Assembly: GCF_023228165.1 (NCBI RefSeq) | Contig: NZ_JALOBS010000017.1 | Coordinates: forward strand, 73,009 to 113,924 | DNA from: Methylomonas sp. | GTDB lineage: Bacteria > Pseudomonadota > Gammaproteobacteria > Methylococcales > Methylomonadaceae | DNA length: 40,916 nucleotides | Direction: 5' to 3' | Shown: positions 31,588 through 39,070 of the stretch, one piece after another | Numbering within the stretch: the first letter of the stretch is position 1 | Layout: each line of letters opens with the position of its first letter | Translations under genes and position numbers: made by a program | Notes under the pieces: model-generated | Database searches by the model: none | Seen by the model: only the letters and a program-made list of their open reading frames with translations | Told to the model about the DNA's origin: nothing

Positions 31588-33366
31588 TTATTCGTCCGTA
31601 TTGTCAGCGCCATAATAATGGAAACGCAAAGGAAAGCGCGCGTGAATATGCAGCAGACTCTTAATTATGATTGTCTCCAACGAGACAGAAACGATATCTG
31701 TTATATTTTCCAAATCTGCAAGAGAATAATCCAAGAATAAATGCGGATGCTTTGAAAGATTGAGTTTCCAATCATAAATTTCGCGCGCATCAATCGTAAA
31801 TATTTTATGCGCTGCATTGGCAACTTTCTTTGGAATTTTTGCGCCGGAATGATAAACCTGTATGCCGGCTAATATTCTGGGGCGAAATATGGCTCGCGCT
31901 TCGCCATTTGTAATGACTAAAATATTTCCTACGGCGTGTTGCTGCGATTTCGGCACAATTTCTCCAAATTCCCCACGGCAGCTTTCCGCCGGCGTGGAAA
32001 GTAGTGAATTTTTCAATATATGCGCGGTTATTAATTCTAACTCATTTAATCCTGCATATTCGGGGTCATCTTCGATTAAAGTTTCCCAATTAAGCCCGGC
32101 ACAAGAATAATCCACGAGTAGTTGTCGAACACCGCGATCTATACGCACGCGCGGCTTTGTACCGCGGCATATTGGGCATGGCTGAACGCGTATTTGCTCG
32201 AGGCAATCATCGCAGACAGTATTGCCACAACTCGTGCACATCGCAACAAACTCGCATTCCGCAATCGGTGTGTAACAAATAACGCATTCTGCGGTATTGA
32301 CAAAGTTCTGCTCAATTGCGCGAGAAAGAGTCTTTTTTTGGTCGAAATGAATCGCCACTTTCTCCAATACGCATATTTCTGGATCGCGCGATAGAATATG
32401 AGAATTAATAATACTATAATCTAATGCGATTGGGCAATAAGTGTATCGGCGCGCATCTTGCTCGACGAAGTCTCGCTCGCTGCGCGAGTGCTCCCGCATT
32501 GCGGTCATGCCTTCGGCATGCTCAATGAAGAATCCTTGCCCAATGCACGAGTGCTCCCGCAATGCGAGAGCACCTTCGGCGTGTTCAATCCTCGAAGATT
32601 GACTCGGCATTAGTTTGTATCGCGAATGCAAAGTAAATGTTTTAAGCGCTCTTTTCAAACGTGCCCCGGCAAAATTATTCGGACTAAGAAAATCTTCAAC
32701 GCAATCGTTAATTATGCGCGCATGGCAAATATTCGTATCGAAGCGAAAAGGAAGGCTAACCACAATGACATCAGCTTGTCGCACGCGCGTTTCATTGAAA
32801 TCCAATTCATTCCATCCATGCGGTTCAAAATAGGAGAGATTCGTATCATTTTCTAATGCGCGTATCCATTCTTCTTTGCGCCACCGCGCGTCAGTGACGA
32901 TTAGCGTACTTCTGGAGAAAGTCTGGGCTGAATCTGCGCTTTGCGGAAGTTCGAATCTTGCTGGAATTGGATTCCGCGCAATAAACGCCAAAATTGCCGT
33001 TGTTCGCCCGCAACCACCAGGAATATCGCGCAAATCGACAGTATCTTCTTCTCGCTCTCTTCCAGCGATTAACTGGACTAATTCTTCTTGATATGGATGA
33101 AGCGGAAATATCACATCAAAAATAGATTGCTGCGAAGCAGCGGCGCTCGATTCGCAATACTGGGTGGTATGCCTGATTTCTTGCTCGGCGAAGCCTCGCT
33201 CGCTGCGCGAGTGCTCCCGCATTGCGGTCGCGCCTTCGGCGTGCTTTTTCCCAATCTCGTCGGTTGTCGCCAAATGGGGGAAAAGCGCCATTAATTCCCG
33301 CAAATGCGCGACTACTGAATTACTTCCATTGCGCCGAGATTTAGCAGGAGGACGAAATGTAATCAT
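31588..33366 (-). CDS. RING-finger protein with worn SNF2-like ATPase half
   Basis: 592 aa from the ATG at 33366, chosen because AATATATA lies just upstream; the ATG at 33387 is upstream of that box. The N-terminal part looks like a SNF2-type motor: LHPYQEELVQLI, GGCGRTTAILAFIA (117-130, a Walker A without Lys), TLIVTDARWRKEEW (motif Ia-like) and VIVVSLPFRF, but no DEAH box. The RING-type finger spans about 361-400: ECVICYTP, AMCTSCGNTVCDDC and PCPICRG, all Cys. A C-terminal domain follows (AVGNILVITNGEARAIF, AAHKIFTIDARE). The order ATPase, RING, C-domain recalls Rad5/Rad16-like helicase-ligases, so it may be an E3 ligase with an inactive motor. Three in-frame B-variant elements encode HAEGATAMREHSRSERGF-like peptides. 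Confidence 0.75.
   Translation of the reverse strand: MITFRPPAKSRRNGSNSVVAHLRELMALFPHLATTDEIGKKHAEGATAMREHSRSERGFAEQEIRHTTQYCESSAAASQQSIFDVIFPLHPYQEELVQLIAGREREEDTVDLRDIPGGCGRTTAILAFIARNPIPARFELPQSADSAQTFSRSTLIVTDARWRKEEWIRALENDTNLSYFEPHGWNELDFNETRVRQADVIVVSLPFRFDTNICHARIINDCVEDFLSPNNFAGARLKRALKTFTLHSRYKLMPSQSSRIEHAEGALALREHSCIGQGFFIEHAEGMTAMREHSRSERDFVEQDARRYTYCPIALDYSIINSHILSRDPEICVLEKVAIHFDQKKTLSRAIEQNFVNTAECVICYTPIAECEFVAMCTSCGNTVCDDCLEQIRVQPCPICRGTKPRVRIDRGVRQLLVDYSCAGLNWETLIEDDPEYAGLNELELITAHILKNSLLSTPAESCRGEFGEIVPKSQQHAVGNILVITNGEARAIFRPRILAGIQVYHSGAKIPKKVANAAHKIFTIDAREIYDWKLNLSKHPHLFLDYSLADLENITDIVSVSLETIIIKSLLHIHARFPLRFHYYGADNTDE
32470..32522. repeat. Palindromic element, B variant (in-frame)
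   Basis: Begins GTCTCGCTCGCTGCGCGAGT and continues GCTCCCGCATTGCGGTCATG. Almost identical to 33183-33244 in the same gene. Confidence 0.85.
32549..32585. repeat. Palindromic element, B variant (in-frame)
   Basis: GAGTGCTCCCGCAATGCGAG then AGCACCTTCGGCGTG; second copy in the RING gene, encoding EHAEGALALREHS. Confidence 0.8.
33183..33244. repeat. Palindromic element, B variant (in-frame)
   Basis: GCTCGGCGAAGCCTCGCTCG to GCGCCTTCGGCGTGC. It contains CTCGCTGCGCGAG and GCTCCCGCATTGCGGTCGCG and encodes HAEGATAMREHSRSERGF. Confidence 0.85.
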
Positions 33367-33372
33367 TATTAG

Positions 33373-33380
33373 TATATATT
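33373..33380 (-). promoter_or_regulatory. TATA-like box deciding the RING gene start
   Basis: TATATATT on + (AATATATA on -), 6-7 nt upstream of the ATG at 33366 and downstream of the ATG at 33387. Confidence 0.45.
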
Positions 33381-33491
33381 TTGGCATAGCACATTCAAAA
33401 GAAGAACACGCGCAGTTGCGCTTTGGATTTGTGATGTAATTTCATTCCAAATATTTTCCAAGAATAGAGTGGCAAAAAAAGATGGAAGTTG

Positions 33492-33499
33492 TATATATA
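33492..33499 (+). promoter_or_regulatory. TATA-like box
   Basis: TATATATA, 23 nt before the ATG at 33523. It supports that start and argues against the upstream GTG at 33469. Confidence 0.5.
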
Positions 33500-33522
33500 C
33501 AACAATCGGGCACTTTGGGAAA

Positions 33523-34263
33523 ATGTTCGCGCATGCCTTTGGCGTGTGGATAAACGCACTACTAATCGTATCCGCGATTCTCAGCGGAGTTTCTGCTGCA
33601 CCGACAGCAATTTCTCGAAATTACAATGACAGCATTTGTTTCGCGATTGACATTGGCGACAAATATGAAAAAATTACAATCGACATCATGCAATTATGTG
33701 CCGGCGGTGAATTGGAGGCGCATTTGGGGAAATTACCAGATTGTTCGCAGTTGTCGCTCGTAAATTGCGCTGATGCCGCAACGAAAAGCAGCGCGATGCA
33801 CGTTGAGGCGCAACTCATTCCTTGCGATGCAGAGAGTTGGGGATTTGCATATATTTCGCTCAGTAATCCGGCGAAAATCGCATGCCAAATCGCCGGATTG
33901 ATAGAAATTATCCCTCGAGAAATACCTCCATCATCATCGCAGCATAGCGAAGAGGAAAACTCATCGACGCTTTCTTCCAATTCATCTTCCGCGCTTCCGC
34001 CTCTAATACCAGACGATAAGTTTACTATTATTTATCTTCTTATTGGTTTGACTATGGGTCTCGTTGCGATACTTGTTACTGCGAAATCTATTTCTGTGAT
34101 TCGCAATCGCGTTGCAGCAAGTCACGCAGCAACTGCCGCAGCGAAAAAAGAAAAACACGAAAATGCCGCGACAACCGTAACTTCACAGTGTGCGCCGGAC
34201 AATATCGAATTTACTCCAGCAAATGAGGTAATGCTTCGCGTATTAGAGTCGGCAGCGAAATAA
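33523..34263 (+). CDS. Secretory type I membrane protein
   Basis: 246 aa from the ATG at 33523. It opens with a good signal peptide: a hydrophobic core at 8-20 (VWINALLIVSAIL) then SGVSA-AP as a cleavage-type end at about residue 25. The ectodomain (about 26-170) has several Cys (SICFAID, QLCAGG, PDCSQL, VNCADA, IPCDAE, KIACQI), enough for disulfides, and ends in a Ser/Glu/Pro stalk (SSSQHSEEENSS). A transmembrane span lies at about 183-203 (IIYLLIGLTMGLVAILVTA), followed by a basic cytoplasmic tail (RNRVAASHAATAAAKKEKH). Probably an envelope glycoprotein; no homologue recognised. T7 follows the stop. Confidence 0.8.
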   Translation: MFAHAFGVWINALLIVSAILSGVSAAPTAISRNYNDSICFAIDIGDKYEKITIDIMQLCAGGELEAHLGKLPDCSQLSLVNCADAATKSSAMHVEAQLIPCDAESWGFAYISLSNPAKIACQIAGLIEIIPREIPPSSSQHSEEENSSTLSSNSSSALPPLIPDDKFTIIYLLIGLTMGLVAILVTAKSISVIRNRVAASHAATAAAKKEKHENAATTVTSQCAPDNIEFTPANEVMLRVLESAAK

Positions 34264-34282
34264 GTCGATTTGCTTATTGCCA

Positions 34283-34289
34283 TTTTTTT
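34283..34289 (+). terminator. T7 run after membrane protein
   Basis: Seven T, 19 nt after the stop at 34263. Confidence 0.5.
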
Positions 34290-34330
34290 GCACAAAAAAG
34301 AATGAATGTGAATTTGATTTGCGAATTATT

Positions 34331-37300
34331 TTAATGGGGGTTGAGGCTTTGCCGAGCTTCAGTCAGGACAATTTTGCCGCCGATATAATCAAATGGACCA
34401 AGCGGGCAAAGCCGATAAGCATCTGGCATCTTGACTATTCCAATCCCATAAACGGCTTCCGATGCTTTAGCAACAAATTTCAGAACGCTATCTGTTTCAC
34501 CGGATTTCGCGCCCTCGGCTGCTTCTAAATGCGGAATTACGCACACAGCGCTATGAATGCCGCGCTGAATACGCTGGCAATTCGAGGAAATAGCTTTTTC
34601 TATTTCGCGCGCGGTATAGAAATGAAAATCCAATACTCCGCCGATAAATCCACAATTTGCCAATAATCCGCCAATAACGCGATGCAGCTCATATGAGTGC
34701 CGAAATTGCAGTGTTTTCATCCCGCATTCTCCATGTTCTTCGCGAATCGCAGTATATCGCCGTGCCTCAGCCGTGCGCAATACCGCAAATGGAGAAGCGC
34801 TTCCTTTCTCTTTTTGCGCGGTGTCATATTCTTTGAGATTTTGGTAAACTGTTTGATTTTGTGGCAAAGAATACACCTTTGCGAATTCTGGCGAAATATC
34901 GCTCTGCCACCAATCGAATATTATGCGCAATTCGTGTTTGCGCATTTCATGAAGTTCATCTTCGGTTATTTCACTATTAATCTCCGAAGATTTCTGCTGC
35001 AGTGAATTGTATTCTTGCGCAGTTAATTCCGCAGCGGCTGAAATCTGTTTTGCGCGCTTTTCATCCGTAGCATTTGCGGCGCCTTCAAACTCCGAAAGCA
35101 CTTTTTCGTATTCCGCGCCGGGCACTTCTTTGTTGCAAATATAACGAACAGATGCCCCGGTTGAGCGAATCAATGAAATCAGCACTTGCGAAAATGCATT
35201 TCGCGATTTGTTGGTGATGCATTGATTATACATCCAAAGAGTGGAAAAATTCGTATCTTTGATAAATGGAATGCCATTCGGCTGAAATTCAATATCCAAA
35301 AGATGACAGCCGTCTAAATCGCGCGTTAATGCCTCAGCGCGCATTGATATCCACGCAGATAAATCTGCAGGCGTTTCTGGCAGAGAACCACCGGATTCGG
35401 CAATGCAGTGAACGAAACTATGCTTTGCAACACTGCGAATGCGCCCCATCATTTGGATGCACGTTTGCGCAGTACAGGAATTATCTGTGAAATAAGTGAA
35501 TATTTGCGAAAAATGTTTGACTTTTTCAAATGAAACGCCAGCCGTAAGCGTCGGCGTGTAAATGAGTACATCGCATGTATCCCAATATTTCGCTACGTCC
35601 GAAAAATGCTCCTTTCGCCGCGATTGGCTCGTTTCTGCAGAATAAAGAAGAATCTTTTTATCTGGAAAATAGGTTCCCAAATAAGTCTCAACTTTGCGAG
35701 CGAATGATGCATTATTTGTTGGAATCACTACGCGCTCACCTGCAGCAAGCGCGGCATTTAGGCGATGAAGCCAAACACCGCGGTCGTCAGTGAAATAATG
35801 CGTATCTTCTGTGGCATTTTGGAACGCATTGTTTATCAAAATAGTATCCGGTAAATTTGCATTCGCGATTCCGCGTATGCGCTGAATTACGCCAACAGTT
35901 CTCTCGCTCAAAAATGCGTCCATAGCAATAATGTGTTTCGCATTGCGCAAAAGCCACTCAAAAACTGCGAATGAAATCGCCGGCTTCGAAGAAAGCCCTG
36001 CGGCGAATTGCTCAATAATAGATTCTGCTTCATCCAAGATTACCATGTCGACAAATTCTAAGTCCTTCGGCGAAATGCGATGAAGTGATTCTACTTGAAC
36101 AATCATCTTATCAAGCGCGAGCGGCAATTCAGTCGGAATATCCGAATAAAGCGTGAAATCCGGGAATGCCGCTTTACTCGTTGCGGAAAATGTTCTGCGG
36201 AACGAAACGAGAAGTATCTTCTGGCTCGCCGAAGGCTCGCGCGAAGCGCTCGCTGCCTCATAGCTCGGCAATGCAGACACGAATTCTTTCAATGCCTTCG
36301 TTTTGCCAATCTTCATCGGGGCTCTCACAAGAAGAGTCCTCCAATTCGGCAATTCGGTAGTAGCATCTGTAAATGCTTTCATGGTTGACTGAGAGTATTC
36401 AACTAATTTAATTCCTGGAAAGTCTCGCAAGATTGCCGAAACTTCGGGAATTAATGAACTCGCGCGTAGCGCTCGAGGCTCTGCCGAACTCCCGCGTAGC
36501 GCTCGAGGCTCTGCCGAACTCGCCGCAGGCTCGAGCGCTTCGCGCGAACTCTGTGAAGCCTTGGCGGTTTCATCTGGACTATCTCGCGTTTGCAACGGAG
36601 ATGGCGACTGTAATGGTGCTTCGATGCGTGCTCGAAGAACTCCAAACCAGTCTCTTTGGGAACAACTATGATATGTATGATTCCTCGATAACTGACTTAA
36701 TGATTGTTGTAAAGATATTGATGATTGATTTAAACTTGTATTAAAAATGTTGCATACCCAAACTTTCCGGACAGGATCTCTTCGACATGCACGTGTAACT
36801 GTTATATATGATGAATCTATGATGCTGTTTTGCTGAGAGTTTCCCCCCAAACAATTATCACGTGTATGCCCTCGACGATAGTTGATATTTGCAAAGAGAA
36901 TGAACGTGTTATCCACGTCATGAACTCTTTCGCAAATATCACATCGCGAGGGTGCTATTCTGTCAAAAATCTCCATCCCATTAATAAACCCACCCTTGCT
37001 GCGCAATATGTGCGCCTGCATGATTTCTGGAATAGCTTCCCTCGCGGCTTTTTCTATAATCGCCGCCAATTCACCATTTTCACTACTTTCTTTCAACTCG
37101 TTTAAATACCCATCAAGCATGCTGCCAGTAATAGCAGCAGGTAGGTAATCCGAAATTAATGGCGCATAACTGCGAATAAGCGTCATAATAAACTGCTCAG
37201 CTCGCGGCATTTGTGCCAATGACCTCGGAAAAACCACGCGTTTCACGCGCGGAGACATCTTTCCCTCTTTGAAAGGTCTTTCACCAAGTATCCGTAAATT

Positions 37301-37930
37301 TTGAATGCGTTTGTTTACACCTGCATCAATGAATTGACGAAATTCCTGCGGTATGCGTTGTATAATTGCTTCACAAATTCTCTTAGCTTCAATATTGGAG
37401 TTAACAGATTTGTCGACAACTACATGGAACGATACCTTTTCTAATAGACCGCCCTTCTTTGCATCATCTGACAATGAAGAAACATCTTCATCATAACACG
37501 ACGAACAAAGGATAATATCTCGCTGCATTAGCGAAATACCACAGTCTTCGAAATATGAATGTATTGCATTAATCAAATTATCAATTAATTCGTAACCCAT
37601 ATCTCGCATTTTTTCATAAAGCACGATATCTTTTACTGAAATATCGACATCGAACTTTATTTTTTGCCTGCAATCGCCGAATATGACTTCGTGGTACGAT
37701 TTTGCAGATTGCGCAACTTGCGCGCCAGAGGAAGATGAATAGCGAAATTCGAAGAAATCCATTGCGTTTTGCTCGTATAGTGGCTGTTTCTCGAATACGA
37801 CATATTCGCGCGTTTGTATTTCGAATACTATAAACGCGAGCATAAGCCGCCCATTATTCCTTAGATATGTTTCTGCCCCGGATTCACCTTTCAGCTTTTC
37901 AAAACGCTTCGGCGTATTAAGGCTGCACAT
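34331..37930 (-). CDS. Primase-helicase fusion (AEP primase, SF2 helicase)
   Basis: 1199 aa. The N-terminal primase has the archaeo-eukaryotic fold motifs: D94 and D96 in IKFDVDIS (metal-binding), His169 in VSFHVVVD, and DAGVNKRIQNLRILG (203-217). A zinc-binding segment follows at about 328-360 (CDICERVH ... NCLGG), as in herpesvirus UL52-type primases. The helicase half resembles herpes origin-binding proteins: APMKIGKTKALKEF (about 537, Walker A), VILDEAESI (about 630), YTPTLTAGVSFE and CIQMMGRIRSV (about 827). ASFV F1055L has the same two-part layout. Catalytic residues are kept, so it probably unwinds and primes viral DNA. Three palindromic regions lie in frame: 36222, 36456-36551, and one that forms the C terminus (EARQSLNPH). 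Confidence 0.9.
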   Translation of the reverse strand: MCSLNTPKRFEKLKGESGAETYLRNNGRLMLAFIVFEIQTREYVVFEKQPLYEQNAMDFFEFRYSSSSGAQVAQSAKSYHEVIFGDCRQKIKFDVDISVKDIVLYEKMRDMGYELIDNLINAIHSYFEDCGISLMQRDIILCSSCYDEDVSSLSDDAKKGGLLEKVSFHVVVDKSVNSNIEAKRICEAIIQRIPQEFRQFIDAGVNKRIQNLRILGERPFKEGKMSPRVKRVVFPRSLAQMPRAEQFIMTLIRSYAPLISDYLPAAITGSMLDGYLNELKESSENGELAAIIEKAAREAIPEIMQAHILRSKGGFINGMEIFDRIAPSRCDICERVHDVDNTFILFANINYRRGHTRDNCLGGNSQQNSIIDSSYITVTRACRRDPVRKVWVCNIFNTSLNQSSISLQQSLSQLSRNHTYHSCSQRDWFGVLRARIEAPLQSPSPLQTRDSPDETAKASQSSREALEPAASSAEPRALRGSSAEPRALRASSLIPEVSAILRDFPGIKLVEYSQSTMKAFTDATTELPNWRTLLVRAPMKIGKTKALKEFVSALPSYEAASASREPSASQKILLVSFRRTFSATSKAAFPDFTLYSDIPTELPLALDKMIVQVESLHRISPKDLEFVDMVILDEAESIIEQFAAGLSSKPAISFAVFEWLLRNAKHIIAMDAFLSERTVGVIQRIRGIANANLPDTILINNAFQNATEDTHYFTDDRGVWLHRLNAALAAGERVVIPTNNASFARKVETYLGTYFPDKKILLYSAETSQSRRKEHFSDVAKYWDTCDVLIYTPTLTAGVSFEKVKHFSQIFTYFTDNSCTAQTCIQMMGRIRSVAKHSFVHCIAESGGSLPETPADLSAWISMRAEALTRDLDGCHLLDIEFQPNGIPFIKDTNFSTLWMYNQCITNKSRNAFSQVLISLIRSTGASVRYICNKEVPGAEYEKVLSEFEGAANATDEKRAKQISAAAELTAQEYNSLQQKSSEINSEITEDELHEMRKHELRIIFDWWQSDISPEFAKVYSLPQNQTVYQNLKEYDTAQKEKGSASPFAVLRTAEARRYTAIREEHGECGMKTLQFRHSYELHRVIGGLLANCGFIGGVLDFHFYTAREIEKAISSNCQRIQRGIHSAVCVIPHLEAAEGAKSGETDSVLKFVAKASEAVYGIGIVKMPDAYRLCPLGPFDYIGGKIVLTEARQSLNPH
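34337..34359. repeat. Palindromic element at the C terminus of the primase-helicase
   Basis: GGGGTTGAGGCTTTGCCGAG then CTT. It supplies the last residues (ARQSLNPH) and the stop context of the - gene. Confidence 0.7.
36222..36267. repeat. Palindromic element (in-frame, primase-helicase)
   Basis: GGCTCGCCGAAGGCTCGCGC then GAAGCGCTCGCTGCCTC, in the helicase domain soon after the Walker A segment (AASASREPSAS). Confidence 0.65.
36456..36551. repeat. Tandem and inverted palindromic elements (in-frame)
   Basis: Two 30-bp direct copies (36456-36485, 36486-36515) of GAACTCGCGCGTAGCGCTCG/AGGCTCTGCC, differing at one base, then an inverted copy to 36551. They lie in the linker between primase and helicase. 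Confidence 0.85.
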
Positions 37931-38194
37931 ATCTACTTGTCCTCCTGATTAAGCGAATGATGAATTTCAAAAAAAATAAGGGGGACGACGCCCGAGCGTA
38001 CAGGCTTCGTTCTCCTAAAAAGACTGCTACAGTGTATACTGGCTTAATTTTATTTTTCTGGAAGGCTGATATTCGCAGATTACTACTATTAGAATTTGAA
38101 TCCACGTTACTTGACCAACGAATGTTTCAAACTGGCATATATAGACGAGAAAAAATTGAATTCAAAATTGGACAACAAACTTGACACCACACTG
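37931..38194. other. 264-nt spacer before the SAP-nuclease gene
   Basis: Upstream regions of two divergent genes. CATATATAG at 38136-38144 is a likely promoter for the + gene. A 75-codon + frame (37957-38184) crosses it but lacks supporting signals. Confidence 0.5.
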
Positions 38195-39070
38195 ATGATA
38201 CGTATACATTTAAGCGCGATGGACTACTCCAAGAAAACCCGTAAGGAATTAGTCGCCCTCTGCAAAGAAAATGGAATCAAAGGATATAGTGGAAAGAAAA
38301 AGGAAAATCTTATAGAAATGATTCATCAAAAAGAATCAATTTCAGTACCAATAATTGAGACAAAAACTGATGCGAAGATTAAACCACCAGTAAAAGTGGA
38401 GCTCCCGCTTTGCGGTCGAGCCTTCGGCGAGCTCCCACTTCGCTGTCGAGCCGGAGGCGAACTGCATACTGTACTATCGATGGAAAAAGTGGAACGCATA
38501 AAAAGATTGAAAGAACATTTAGCACTCTCAAAAGTAAAACACGAAGACCAAATAATGAAATTGGCAACGCTAAAAGAGGCACATACATATTGTGTGATTC
38601 ACTGCATATCTGCGCAACAATATGGTCCTCTACTTGAAAGATTTATACGAACAAAGTTCAACTATATCAAGAATAAAGCAGAAGATTGTACTGGCGACTG
38701 TTCTAAGGATGGAAAGAACTCAGAAATAAAAGTATCACTTGGAGGAACGACCCATACAAAGTTCAATTTCGTTCAGATTAGACCGTCTCACGACTGCGAG
38801 ACTTATATACTTACTGCATACAATCTATCTCCTGAAAATGTGGATTCAGAAGGAGAATTATATATATTCAAAGTTCCAAAAGCAGAAATCAAAAAAATAG
38901 TTGCGTCCTATGGTGGATACGCACATGGAACCATCAAGGAGCACGGCATAATCACAATTAATTCTTTGAATGACGATAAGAGTATTAAAGAGTATGCTCT
39001 CCGTCCTTCTATAAATGACGAGTGCTGGAAAGCATTAATGATATTCAGAATTCCTGAATATATTATTTAA
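38195..39070 (+). CDS. SAP-domain restriction endonuclease-like protein
   Basis: 291 aa from the first ATG (38195); a second ATG at 38219 (MDYSKK) begins the SAP domain. Residues 9-43 form the SAP motif (YSKKTRKELVALCKENGIKG, then GKKK), a helix-extended loop-helix that binds DNA. An in-frame double palindromic element (38399-38461) makes the linker. The catalytic domain is PD-(D/E)xK-like: GPLLERFI with E148, CTGDCSKDG with D168, SEIKVSLGG with E177 and K179, then KFNFVQIRPSH, EGELYIFKVP and YGGYAHGTI, a set typical of type II restriction enzymes. It converges with, and overlaps by 4 nt, the SAP-methyltransferase gene; the two look like a restriction-modification pair. The 38.4-39.1 kb part lacks the CGCG-rich style of nearby genes, suggesting later acquisition. 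Confidence 0.82.
   Translation: MIRIHLSAMDYSKKTRKELVALCKENGIKGYSGKKKENLIEMIHQKESISVPIIETKTDAKIKPPVKVELPLCGRAFGELPLRCRAGGELHTVLSMEKVERIKRLKEHLALSKVKHEDQIMKLATLKEAHTYCVIHCISAQQYGPLLERFIRTKFNYIKNKAEDCTGDCSKDGKNSEIKVSLGGTTHTKFNFVQIRPSHDCETYILTAYNLSPENVDSEGELYIFKVPKAEIKKIVASYGGYAHGTIKEHGIITINSLNDDKSIKEYALRPSINDECWKALMIFRIPEYII
38211..38304. repeat. 94-bp perfect inverted repeat, left copy (SAP domain)
   Basis: From TAAGCGCGATGGACTACTCC to GGAAAGAAAAAGGA. The reverse complement of 40094-40187 is identical at all 94 positions, and both copies encode the SAP domain. The flanks differ at once (a T in place of A on one side, an A in place of T on the other). Confidence 0.95.
38399..38461. repeat. Tandem palindromic elements (in-frame, SAP-nuclease linker)
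   Basis: Two direct units, GAGCTCCCGCTTTGCGGTCG... and GAGCTCCCACTTCGCTGTCG..., between the SAP and nuclease domains (VELPLCGRAF, GELPLRCRAG). Confidence 0.85.

Noticed and set aside
37957..38184. 75-codon + frame upstream of the SAP-nuclease
   Set aside because: Starts ATGATG but has no TATA-like box before it, crosses the likely promoter of the next gene and shows no motif. It could still be a short gene.
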